From assembly GCA_000156155.1 (NCBI GenBank), contig DS995299.1, forward strand, positions 397,827 through 461,826: a stretch of 64,000 bases of DNA, in the 5' to 3' direction. The notes under the pieces were generated by a model. The model did not search any database and was not told the origin of the DNA. It saw nothing but the letters and a program-made list of their open reading frames with translations. Both the position numbers and the translations under genes were made by a program. This document shows positions 7,531 to 13,975 of this stretch, in pieces; position 1 is the stretch's first letter; the number at the start of each line of letters is the position of its first letter. The stretch is from a beta proteobacterium KB13 (GTDB taxonomy: Bacteria > Pseudomonadota > Gammaproteobacteria > Burkholderiales > Methylophilaceae).

Positions 7531-7552
7531 TTTCAACACACTTTGAGCAAAC
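7531..7552. repeat. 11-base repeat pair, site R4
   Basis: TTTCAACACAC followed by TTTGAGCAAAC, a diverged copy of the island repeats, placed 23 bases beyond the tRNA copy. Its location outside 3336-7507 hints at a further, older insert to the right. Confidence 0.45.
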
Positions 7553-7649
7553 TTAAGTTGAATAAAAACTCACCTGCCTCTGCATACCCTAAGCCAACCA
7601 AAAAACTCAAACAAAAAACAACAAGCAAAAAAGCTTTTCTTAATTCCAT
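7533..7649 (-). CDS. Predicted exported peptide, 38 aa
   Basis: A short ORF beginning MELRKAFLLVVF with a hydrophobic core then GYAEAGEF, resembling a cleavable signal peptide with a very short mature part. Its 3' end runs through repeat R4. It follows the 44-aa lipoprotein-like ORF by one base. No family is recognised; coding status is uncertain. Confidence 0.35.
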   Translation of the reverse strand: MELRKAFLLVVFCLSFLVGLGYAEAGEFLFNLSLLKVC

Positions 7650-7650
7650 A

Positions 7651-7785
7651 TTAATTTCCTTTATCTGCTGTCATGATTGGCTCATAGATAATAGTTGATT
7701 GACCTACTTCAACTTTCGAACTTTTACATGACTGAATAAACATCAATACAACGAGCAACAAGACTATTGTTAAAATTTTATTCAT
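7651..7785 (-). CDS. Small lipoprotein-like peptide, 44 aa
   Basis: MNKILTIVLLLVVLMF is followed by IQSCKSS, a plausible lipobox with the Cys near residue 20, leaving a mature peptide of about 25 residues. It is followed on the minus strand by the 38-aa ORF at 7649, suggesting a two-gene unit. No family is recognised. Confidence 0.4.
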   Translation of the reverse strand: MNKILTIVLLLVVLMFIQSCKSSKVEVGQSTIIYEPIMTADKGN

Positions 7786-8071
7786 ATTTTAGCTTTATAA
7801 TGGTGGCTATTCACTTGCCGCTGGATAGCCTTAGCGGAAGAGGACTATATGGAATAAAAGAAATCGACCCCTCAAACAGGAGATGATTTATTTCTTAAAG
7901 GTCAGGATATCTTTTTTCTAATGAAAAGATATAAAGCGGTAAAAGAGGTAAAAAATATGACATCAAAAGCGTGAACTGTTTTGTAGAAGGTGGCTGTGTG
8001 ATACAAGCTTAAAATCATCAGCAGTATCAGAAAGATAGAGGTGAAATTAAATATAACCTTAAATATTTTTT
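7786..8071. other. Intergenic stretch without a supported gene
   Basis: No ORF with credible start and length was seen on either strand. GGCTAT and ATAGCC near 7803-7830 can pair as a small stem. Nothing else is recognisable. Confidence 0.4.
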
Positions 8072-8242
8072 TTACCACCAGGCAATTCCAAGAAATTCAA
8101 ACAGATGGATAAAAAGTCCAAATATAAGAGTGAATATAATGATTAACATTACACCAATCTCATATCGTAAGAAGTAGGCAAGGATCAGAATTGGGATAAT
8201 AAGGTAGATATTATCTTTTAGCCAACAGAAGATTCTCTTCAT
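8072..8242 (-). CDS. Small membrane protein, 56 aa
   Basis: MKRIFCWLKDN precedes two hydrophobic stretches and an Arg-Tyr-Glu turn; the C-terminus is rich in aromatic residues and ends Trp-Trp. Its ATG overlaps the TGA of the DUF2798-like gene (ATGA), implying translational coupling. The function is unknown. The coupling and membrane-like composition support coding. Confidence 0.5.
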   Translation of the reverse strand: MKRIFCWLKDNIYLIIPILILAYFLRYEIGVMLIIIFTLIFGLFIHLFEFLGIAWW

Positions 8243-8460
8243 TTTTTCATTAAAGATGTTAATTTAATAGTGATTTTTTGCAATACAGGTGCAATTAAAA
8301 GAATACAAATAAACACAACAATCCAAGATATTTTCATAGCATTTACGTAAGGCTTCATCATCATTTCGAAAGGAATTTCTTTATAAATCATTTGCACGAT
8401 AGTAACCATTGAAGCAGTGGCGAAAGACATTAATAAAGCAAATATTAATTTTGATAACAT
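8239..8460 (-). CDS. DUF2798-like two-helix membrane protein
   Basis: The 73-aa product has two transmembrane helices. FALLMSFATASMVTI and WIVVFICILLIAPVLQKI match the layout of DUF2798 proteins, where an early Ser/Thr-rich helix and a conserved A-P-V motif near the second helix end recur. The role of the family is unknown. It is the first gene of a minus-strand pair with the 56-aa membrane protein. Confidence 0.6.
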   Translation of the reverse strand: MLSKLIFALLMSFATASMVTIVQMIYKEIPFEMMMKPYVNAMKISWIVVFICILLIAPVLQKITIKLTSLMKK

Positions 8461-8586
8461 TGAATTTAAATTTCAATAAACATACATAAAATATTACCAA
8501 AATATTGGCTGTGTATGAATTAACTTTAGGTGCCTTGGTAACATGGCGACATTTACAGAATATTTAATCAGGTGAATAATAGCCTT

Positions 8587-8805
8587 ATGAAAAAATTTTT
8601 AATTGAATTATTTTGGTCTTCTTTAGTTGGCTTAATATTAGCATCCATTAATATATTTGATGGCTCTGTTCTAAGAATAGAGAAACTCTTTGATGCTCTT
8701 ATTTTTGGTAAATATTACAATGACGGCAGAATAGAGTTTTTGTTTGGAATCATTATTACTTTTATGGTTATAAAATCTATTAAGTATTATAAGGATATGA
8801 AATGA
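8587..8805 (+). CDS. Small membrane protein, 72 aa, unknown function
   Basis: Two hydrophobic segments (ELFWSSLVGLILASI and FLFGIIITFMVI) flank a polar middle, with a basic C-terminus. An in-frame GTG at 8572 would add five residues; ATG at 8587 was chosen because it begins MKKFLIEL, although neither start has a clear ribosome-binding site. No family is recognised. It is followed 10 bases later by a zinc-ribbon ORF. Confidence 0.5.
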   Translation: MKKFLIELFWSSLVGLILASINIFDGSVLRIEKLFDALIFGKYYNDGRIEFLFGIIITFMVIKSIKYYKDMK

Positions 8806-8815
8806 GCTTCAAGGA

Positions 8816-8983
8816 ATGAAAACTTGCTTCCAATGCAAATCGAATATGATTATTAAGATTGTCTATGATGGTCCTTCTGAATTGGAGCCAACCAAGCCTG
8901 AATTTAAATGTAAATCATGTGGCTATGAATTTGGCGGCCTTGATAAATTCTTAAATGATGAATTTATACATGACGATTTATAA
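8816..8983 (+). CDS. Zinc-ribbon protein, 55 aa
   Basis: Two Cys pairs, CFQC near the N-terminus (C4, C7) and CKSC around 32-35, are separated by 24 residues with a Pro/Glu-rich linker, then YEFGG and an acidic tail. This is a typical small zinc-ribbon. It would bind one zinc and may contact nucleic acid or protein; no specific role can be given. AAGGA sits very close to the ATG. Confidence 0.55.
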   Translation: MKTCFQCKSNMIIKIVYDGPSELEPTKPEFKCKSCGYEFGGLDKFLNDEFIHDDL

Positions 8984-8999
8984 CTAGTTTCTATAAATA

Positions 9000-9119
9000 C
9001 TAATCTTTTTCAGAATTATTTTTTTCGTACTCTTTGAGCTTTTCTTGGTACTCTTCCTCAGTAAGATTATGCCAGCCAATACATTCCCCTGTTGGACTTC
9101 TTCCGCAACCGCACTCCAT
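9000..9119 (-). CDS. Micro-protein with CDGSH-like Cys/His motif, 39 aa
   Basis: The ORF begins MECGCGRSPTGECIGWH: the spacing CxC-x2-S-x4-C-x3-H is one residue shorter than the iron-sulfur CDGSH motif (CxC-x2-S/T-x5-C-x3-H). A charged helix rich in Glu, Lys and Tyr follows. Binding of a 2Fe-2S cluster or zinc is possible but unproven. The dense conserved-looking motif makes coding likely despite the length. Confidence 0.5.
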   Translation of the reverse strand: MECGCGRSPTGECIGWHNLTEEEYQEKLKEYEKNNSEKD

Positions 9120-9237
9120 CTCAGTCTCCAAACGATATAGTTAAAATAAATTATACACCCTCATTAAAATACTACACAGAATGAACTGTTAATAAGTTCT
9201 TTTATCTTAATTTTTTAATTATTTTGAGAAAATTATT

Positions 9238-9363
9238 ATGGAATGGTTTGCTTCAGGTTATGTAACAAATGGTATCTTGTTAACTTGGTTTATCATGTGG
9301 GCATTTTGTCCTTGCTATACCAAGCTCTATGACTACTACAAAAATAAAAAAAATAACGCATAA
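9238..9363 (+). CDS. Small single-helix membrane protein, 41 aa
   Basis: One hydrophobic segment (GILLTWFIMWAFCPCY) contains a CPC motif, followed by a Tyr/Lys-rich tail. It ends six bases before the ATG of the secreted protein at 9370. No family is recognised; length limits confidence. Confidence 0.4.
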   Translation: MEWFASGYVTNGILLTWFIMWAFCPCYTKLYDYYKNKKNNA

Positions 9364-9369
9364 ATATTT

Positions 9370-9876
9370 ATGAAGTTTATTTACAGGTTTTTTAGGTTTT
9401 CGGTATATTTTTTAATCATTATTACCCATACGCCTTCAATGGCAGCAAGTGATGTGATGGAACAAATGTACCCAAAAGACAGCTCATCTTCGGTAACTTA
9501 TGTATGCACTCCTGAGGTATCGTCTGGGGTGAAGTTTGATGAATCATCTAATACACATAGCAGTACTGAATTTGCAGTAGATTCACAATATATCATTTCA
9601 AAATATAGCCATTGGGTTATCAATTACTTTGGACAGAATGTTGATTTAACCTCTGGTCAAGGTTGCGACGACAGTATTATGAGTGAAACTGGATTTCACA
9701 GACTGTCCTGTAACATCATTGGTGGGCAGATGCTGGTTGACTTACAGGAAATGAAATTTGTCAGGACGAACATGATGGGTTACACAGGTGTAAATAATTA
9801 TGAGGAGCAATCTAATTTAAATAACCCCTTTGTTGAGGTGGGGGCTTGCTCAAAAGTAATAGCCAAATCTAGTTGA
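9370..9876 (+). CDS. Exported protein of unknown function, 168 aa
   Basis: A signal peptide (basic MKFIYRFFRF, hydrophobic core, cleavage near SMAAS) is followed by a ~140-residue mature domain. It has Cys in YVCTP, GQGCDD, LSCN and GACSK, enough for two disulfides in the periplasm. No family is recognised. Gene order gives no clear partner: a tiny membrane ORF precedes it and a convergent membrane protein follows. Confidence 0.65.
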   Translation: MKFIYRFFRFSVYFLIIITHTPSMAASDVMEQMYPKDSSSSVTYVCTPEVSSGVKFDESSNTHSSTEFAVDSQYIISKYSHWVINYFGQNVDLTSGQGCDDSIMSETGFHRLSCNIIGGQMLVDLQEMKFVRTNMMGYTGVNNYEEQSNLNNPFVEVGACSKVIAKSS

Positions 9877-9888
9877 TTAAACTGGTAA

Positions 9889-10122
9889 CTATCGATGCAA
9901 GATCGTGAGTTTTTTCATTGCTACAGAATTTACTAATACAACCACTACTGGACCAAGAAATAGAGTCACTAGCATTTCAAACATGGAGTAGTGTTTTAGA
10001 TATGTCATTCCAAGAATTTCAGAATCAAATAATTCCAGACTTGCCATACATACAATGATTAGTAATGAGTGGAAAATGGTGATTGCAAATAAAATATTCA
10101 TTAGTTTTTTGTAATTATTCAC
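9889..10122 (-). CDS. Small membrane protein, 77 aa, unknown function
   Basis: Two or three hydrophobic segments (ILFAITIFHSLLIIVCMA and MLVTLFLGPVVVVLVNSVA) suggest an inner-membrane protein. It starts MNNYKKLMN. There is no recognisable domain. It is convergent to the exported protein, with a 12-base gap. Confidence 0.5.
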   Translation of the reverse strand: MNNYKKLMNILFAITIFHSLLIIVCMASLELFDSEILGMTYLKHYSMFEMLVTLFLGPVVVVLVNSVAMKKLTILHR

Positions 10123-10209
10123 AGTAACTAATCTACTTTCTAAATTTATTCATTATTATTCTGATTAACCAACGGAAAATAAAGCGTCTAAAAATCATAA
10201 ATATGATTC

Positions 10210-10326
10210 TCATCGGGATATTTGTGAGTAGTTAATGTGTTTTTTTTGTTTCCTAAACAAATTGAATATTACTTTCAGCAAATAAGGTATAACAAAAACC
10301 CCTAGGGTGATGATTATAATACGCAT
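10210..10326 (-). CDS. Possible tiny membrane peptide, 38 aa
   Basis: The ORF begins MRIIIITLGVFVIPYLL and continues into a basic tail (FRKQKKH). It could be a single-pass peptide, but in this AT-rich zone it may be chance. No family and no clear ribosome-binding site. Confidence 0.25.
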   Translation of the reverse strand: MRIIIITLGVFVIPYLLKVIFNLFRKQKKHINYSQISR

Positions 10327-10369
10327 TATTTTTTCCAAAAAGTAAATGAATTATAAAGACTATAGGTGA

Positions 10370-10588
10370 TTAAAACAGTTCAGAATTGATATCCTTAGTT
10401 ATCCAATCTTCTCTCTTAAAACGCATATTCATCCAACCTTTAACAACTGTTTCGCTCCATAATTGAGCTCCCGTATGCAAAAGGATGGGTTTTGGGAATA
10501 ATCCATGTTTAGCTAATAAAAAGACTTTTTCTCTACTTATTTTCAACATTTTTGCAAACTGGGGAGCGGAGAGATATTTTTCTTTCAT
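10370..10588 (-). CDS. AlpA-like helix-turn-helix regulator
   Basis: The 72-aa product has the excisionase/AlpA-type winged HTH layout: LSAPQFAKMLKISREKVFLLAK, then the FPKPI turn and LWSETVVKGWM. Such proteins act as prophage or island regulators and excision activators. A second member lies at 13690-13908, also on the minus strand. No integrase or phage structural gene is nearby, so this may be a remnant of a mobile element or a captured regulator. Confidence 0.65.
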   Translation of the reverse strand: MKEKYLSAPQFAKMLKISREKVFLLAKHGLFPKPILLHTGAQLWSETVVKGWMNMRFKREDWITKDINSELF

Positions 10589-10672
10589 TTGATTAATGTA
10601 ACATAAATCAAATATTATGCACTTATGATTGTCGTATCAATCTCATAGTTGTATTTTTAAAAAGGAATCAAT

Positions 10673-10810
10673 ATGGAAGATAAGCGATGTTGCGGAAGTG
10701 GGACTTGTATCATTAATGCCGAAGGCCTTTGTTGGTGTGGACAACAATGGGATGGCGAGAAGATGGTTTCATCTGATATAGAGACTAATGACGCTATGGA
10801 AAACGAGTAA
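10673..10810 (+). CDS. Cys-rich small protein with CCGSGTC motif, 45 aa
   Basis: The product has five Cys in its first 24 residues: CCGSGTCII then GLCWCGQQWDGEKM, followed by an acidic tail. The arrangement suggests a metal- or cluster-binding micro-protein. AAAGGA lies eight bases before the ATG, a good ribosome-binding site. The biochemical role is unknown, and no family name can be assigned with certainty. Confidence 0.55.
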   Translation: MEDKRCCGSGTCIINAEGLCWCGQQWDGEKMVSSDIETNDAMENE

Positions 10811-10811
10811 G

Positions 10812-11051
10812 CTATTCACATTTTGATGGTACAGAGATGCCATTTTTTTCTTCAAACATCTGAATCGTACTGTTATTTAAAACATGTTTGCTTATCTGTC
10901 TATCGGTATTTAGAAACTTATAACCATCAATACATAGAATTCTAAATTTAATACTTTTAATTTGCTCTTGCTTAATTACATTAGCTTCTGGGTATTCATC
11001 AGCAAAACTGATGGTTGAAAGTAAAATAGTTGCGATTAAATAAAATCTCAT
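10812..11051 (-). CDS. Exported small protein, 79 aa, unknown function
   Basis: The start at 11051 gives MRFYLIATILLSTISFADE, a clean signal peptide, and GGAG lies eight bases upstream; the longer in-frame start at 11063 lacks this. The mature part is about 60 residues with two Cys (LCIDG and the terminal SKCE) that could form one disulfide. It is convergent with the CCGSGTC micro-protein, one base apart. No family is recognised. Confidence 0.55.
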   Translation of the reverse strand: MRFYLIATILLSTISFADEYPEANVIKQEQIKSIKFRILCIDGYKFLNTDRQISKHVLNNSTIQMFEEKNGISVPSKCE

Positions 11052-11206
11052 AAAACACTCCAATAAAATAATCTTTCATTCCATATTAGCTTATAAAAAA
11101 AGGATATGTTTAAAATTACAAAATATTGAGTCTTGATGTGAAACATTACATAAATCCTATTGTCTCCCCCATATATAATTAATTTCAATATCGAGGAATT
11201 TTTGAG

Positions 11207-11695
11207 ATGAAAAAATACATAACCAGCATTCTATTTTTCTTAGGATTTATTATATTCCCATTACATGCAGCTGAAAAATCGAAAGCAGCAGATAATGCCA
11301 GCTTGTATATTATTTCACCCACGGATGGTGAAACGGTTACAAACCCTGTCAAAATAGTTTTTGGTCTTGATGGTATGGGGGTAGCACCAGCAGGAATAAA
11401 ATTTAACAACACAGGGCATCATCACCTCTTAATAGATGTCGCTGAACTGCCTGATACTAATTCACCAATTCCAAGTGATGACAATCATAGACATTTTGGG
11501 AAAGGTCAGACAGAGACTGTCATTGAATTAGATCAAGGTAAACATACACTGCAATTAATATTAGGTGACCATATGCATATTCCTCACGACCCAGTGGTTG
11601 TTTCAAAAAAAATAAAGATCAATGTGAAAGGCAAAGAAATGCAACCTCAGGAAGAAACTAAATGTATTTCCAATGGGTATGGTGGGTGTAAATAA
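11207..11695 (+). CDS. DUF4399 domain exported protein
   Basis: A signal peptide (to LHAAE) is followed by the DUF4399 domain: SPTDGETV, NTGHHHLLID, HFGKGQTE and GDHMHIPHDP are characteristic, with many His residues suggesting metal or small-ligand binding. A C-terminal extension carries two Cys (TKCISNGYGGCK). The family's function is not established. It precedes a SOUL-domain protein by 10 bases and is probably cotranscribed with it. Confidence 0.8.
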   Translation: MKKYITSILFFLGFIIFPLHAAEKSKAADNASLYIISPTDGETVTNPVKIVFGLDGMGVAPAGIKFNNTGHHHLLIDVAELPDTNSPIPSDDNHRHFGKGQTETVIELDQGKHTLQLILGDHMHIPHDPVVVSKKIKINVKGKEMQPQEETKCISNGYGGCK

Positions 11696-11705
11696 AGATT
11701 AACAT

Positions 11706-12326
11706 ATGAGACTCCTACTTTTAGCATGTTTATTATTTATAAATAATTTTTTTAATACTGCTATGGCGACTGAAGAACCAGAATTTAAACTTATCTCGGA
11801 AGAGGGTGAGTTTCAAATAAGAGAATACGACCCAAAGATAATTGCTCAAGTCGAGGTAGAAGGAGATTTTGATGAAGCTTCATCCAGGGGATTTAAACTA
11901 TTAGCCGATTACATTTTTGGAAATAATCTATTGGATGGAGGAAGTAAAAAAATTAGCATGACTACTCCAGTTGAGATGTCGCCAATGGCTGAAAATTTAT
12001 TAATGACCAGTTCAATTTTAGATGATCAGGTCAATAACAAGTGGTTGATTAATTTTGTTATGCCTCAAGAATTTAGTTTAGATACTTTACCTAAACCTAA
12101 TAATTTTCAAGTTAACATTATTGAAGTTCCTAAAGAAAAATATGCAGTCATTGTGTTTTCAGGGCTTGTTCGAGAGTCTAGTTATGCTGAGAAAGCGGAA
12201 CTGTTATTTAACTATCTTGTAGAGAATGGTTTAAAACAGCAGGGCGCTATTAAGATTGCTCGATATAATCCACCTTGGACCCTACCTTTTTTTAGAAGAA
12301 ATGAATTGATGGTAAGGATTGATTAG
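11706..12326 (+). CDS. SOUL-family heme-binding protein (exported)
   Basis: The 206-aa product has an N-terminal signal sequence (to about AMATEE) and a SOUL/HBP domain recognisable from EEGEFQIREYDPKIIAQVEV, SRGFKLLADYIFG, KKISMTTPV and RYNPPWTLPFFRRNE. SOUL proteins bind heme or tetrapyrroles. Its export to the periplasm and pairing with DUF4399 are common in marine proteobacteria, but a physiological role is not established. Confidence 0.85.
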   Translation: MRLLLLACLLFINNFFNTAMATEEPEFKLISEEGEFQIREYDPKIIAQVEVEGDFDEASSRGFKLLADYIFGNNLLDGGSKKISMTTPVEMSPMAENLLMTSSILDDQVNNKWLINFVMPQEFSLDTLPKPNNFQVNIIEVPKEKYAVIVFSGLVRESSYAEKAELLFNYLVENGLKQQGAIKIARYNPPWTLPFFRRNELMVRID

Positions 12327-12332
12327 GAATTA

Positions 12333-12545
12333 ATGAAAAAAATTTTCTATATACCTTTGAGTTTAATCATAGGACTAATTAGCTTTTTAATATGGATAGA
12401 GTCTGATAATAATAATTACGATCATGGAGATACGTCAAATAGCAATGAAGCCAGGGGTGTTAAAAAAGAGAGACAAGAGGAATTTAAACCTCTTAATCCA
12501 TCTGAAAATATAATTCCTCTCAGTGTGGTTGGTAATGGAAAATAA
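12333..12545 (+). CDS. Membrane-anchored small protein, 70 aa
   Basis: A single N-terminal transmembrane segment (IPLSLIIGLISFLIWI) is followed by a polar Asn/Asp/Glu-rich tail. It starts six bases after the SOUL gene and overlaps the next small ORF by 11 bases, so it is probably part of that operon. No family is recognised. Confidence 0.5.
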   Translation: MKKIFYIPLSLIIGLISFLIWIESDNNNYDHGDTSNSNEARGVKKERQEEFKPLNPSENIIPLSVVGNGK

Positions 12546-12690
12546 GCTTTGGCAATTCTTTTTTGTTTATATAATTATTGCTTGGATTTGGTTATTCACC
12601 CATTACAAAAACTTTGGTCAAACCAAGTATGTTCAATTGGTAAATCAAAACAATGCAGAATGTCCGGTAGGTGAAATAATCGTTTTATAA
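12535..12690 (+). CDS. Small single-pass membrane protein, 51 aa
   Basis: MENKLWQFFFVYIIIAWIWLF forms one membrane helix, followed by a polar tail with one Cys (AECPVGE). It overlaps the previous gene by 11 bases in another frame, consistent with translational coupling. Unknown function; coding is supported by the overlap and composition only. Confidence 0.4.
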   Translation: MENKLWQFFFVYIIIAWIWLFTHYKNFGQTKYVQLVNQNNAECPVGEIIVL

Positions 12691-12726
12691 AGTAGTTTTT
12701 GATGATTTCAAAATGAAATATTGAAA

Positions 12727-12990
12727 CTACCAACTATTGGTCGTGCGACATTGCTTTGCAATAACTCTTTCCCAATTTGTTTTTTCTTTGTCATATAAAT
12801 TTAAGGCCCAGCTATCTTCAATAAACTTTTTTTCTTTAGTTGATAAACCGTCTTTCCAGACATCAAATGATTTAAATTCTTCACCTTTTCTAATACAACC
12901 TTGGGTTGGTGAAAGCCAAAGATACAATGCAATGAGTAGAGCAATTACGAATAAGAGTTTTCTTAAGTTTTTAAGATATGTTTTTATCAC
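12727..12990 (-). CDS. Membrane-anchored protein with SPxQxC and C-terminal CxxTxxW, 87 aa
   Basis: A basic N-terminus and one transmembrane helix (LLFVIALLIALYLWL) lead into LSPTQGCIRK, a charged middle, and AKQCRTTNSW at the end. The 74-aa protein after htpX (17038-17262) shares the layout: helix, FSPYQQCVR, then ECANTHQW. The two appear to be paralogues with a conserved Cys pair that would face the periplasm. Function unknown. Confidence 0.6.
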   Translation of the reverse strand: MIKTYLKNLRKLLFVIALLIALYLWLSPTQGCIRKGEEFKSFDVWKDGLSTKEKKFIEDSWALNLYDKEKTNWERVIAKQCRTTNSW

Positions 12991-13000
12991 TTAGAGCTTC

Positions 13001-13369
13001 CTAATTGCTTTCCACAATACGACACTTACCTTTAAACTGATTGACCGTTTTAGCTGAATTATCTTTTTTGGTTAGCGTAATGGTTTGTCTGTAGTTAATA
13101 TCTTTTCGACCAATAGTAATTAAATCTTGAATGTCGTCATTATCGTTTTCAAATCTACCTTTGCAATCCATTACCCAATTATCTTTAACACATTGCAAAG
13201 GCTCCTTGTACCTGCCGACGCTTAGATTTTCTTTAGATGTATCGTAGATAATTTTTTCATTTAATTTTTTTGATGGCTTATCACTGTCCAATTTATATTT
13301 ACATTCAAATGTAATTTCTTCAGCAACGCTTACCAATGGAAAAAGAATGACCAATAGTTGCTTGCGCAT
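13001..13369 (-). CDS. Exported protein of unknown function, 122 aa
   Basis: The start at 13369 gives MRKQLLVILFPLVSVAEE, a signal peptide, and lies one base after the stop of the upstream gene; the longer frame would run back through that gene. The mature part has Cys in FECKYK, LQCVKD, MDCKGR and GKCRIV, enough for two disulfides. It forms a pair of exported small proteins with 13371-13685. No family is recognised. Confidence 0.55.
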   Translation of the reverse strand: MRKQLLVILFPLVSVAEEITFECKYKLDSDKPSKKLNEKIIYDTSKENLSVGRYKEPLQCVKDNWVMDCKGRFENDNDDIQDLITIGRKDINYRQTITLTKKDNSAKTVNQFKGKCRIVESN

Positions 13370-13370
13370 G

Positions 13371-13685
13371 TTACTTGTAATCACAAACTTCTTTGAGTAG
13401 GGCGTATTCATTTGAATGGGGTTGTGGTTGGAATACTTTTTCTGGGTCAGCATTCTCATCCAGAGATTTCCCTTTTAAGTCTGGAAACTGATAGGAGGTT
13501 GCCTTTAGGATTTTATAATTTTCATTGACACAGTCGAATTCATAATTTTTTGATCGTGAGAATTGCATATTGTCATCATTAAAATAAGATGTAATTCTTC
13601 TTTTCTTATCGCTTGTGATCTCAAGGGTATTTTCCCATGCCAGCGATATAGACGGGATAAAAAATAGTAATAAAAGGTATCTCAT
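13371..13685 (-). CDS. Exported protein of unknown function, 104 aa
   Basis: A signal peptide (MRYLLLLFFIPSISLA) is followed by a mature domain with two Cys (EFDCVN and EVCDYK). The length and terminal Cys resemble small adhesin-E-type periplasmic proteins, but the similarity is too weak to name it. The stop abuts the start of the next exported protein on the minus strand, so the two are likely cotranscribed, downstream of the AlpA-like regulator. Confidence 0.55.
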   Translation of the reverse strand: MRYLLLLFFIPSISLAWENTLEITSDKKRRITSYFNDDNMQFSRSKNYEFDCVNENYKILKATSYQFPDLKGKSLDENADPEKVFQPQPHSNEYALLKEVCDYK

Positions 13686-13689
13686 AGGT

Positions 13690-13908
13690 TTAAATTAAGT
13701 CGATGTCGTTATTATTGATGAAGTCTTGAGTTTGCTGCTGCTGCGCAATCCAGCTCTCAATAACCGCATAGCTCCAAATACAGCTTCTTTCATTAAGTCG
13801 ATTTGGAGGAGGAAATTTCCCATCTTTTACCCACTCTTTAATGGTGCTTCTGTCGACCATCAAAAGCTTTGAAACTTCTTCTACGGAGATGTAACTTGTT
13901 TTTATCAT
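13690..13908 (-). CDS. AlpA-like helix-turn-helix regulator
   Basis: The 72-aa product fits the excisionase/AlpA HTH pattern: ISVEEVSKLLMVDRSTIKEW, then FPPPNRL and a W-x-AVIESWI helix. It lies four bases upstream of the two exported proteins on the same strand and may regulate them. An inverted repeat (13943-13955) lies 34 bases before its start. It is the second such regulator in this accessory zone. Confidence 0.65.
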   Translation of the reverse strand: MIKTSYISVEEVSKLLMVDRSTIKEWVKDGKFPPPNRLNERSCIWSYAVIESWIAQQQQTQDFINNNDIDLI

Positions 13909-13942
13909 CGCACTATGAGTATTGAAAGTAAAAAAAATTCAA

Positions 13943-13955
13943 AGGAAAAATTCCT
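13943..13955. promoter_or_regulatory. Inverted repeat AGGAA-AAA-TTCCT
   Basis: This site, upstream of the AlpA-like gene at 13908, shares 15 contiguous bases (AGGAAAAATTCCTAA) with one of the three palindromes before the TonB receptor gene (45370-45388). It could be another site of the same regulator, or chance in AT-rich DNA. Confidence 0.3.
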
Positions 13956-13975
13956 AATTACTCAAAGTTGAGATT

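Noticed and set aside
11185-11412. Minus-strand ORF opposite the DUF4399 gene
   Set aside because: It is a shadow; the plus-strand frame has a signal peptide and family motifs.
12737-12994. Plus-strand ORF opposite the 87-aa membrane-anchored protein
   Set aside because: The minus-strand frame has a transmembrane helix and a paralogue after htpX; this one is a shadow.
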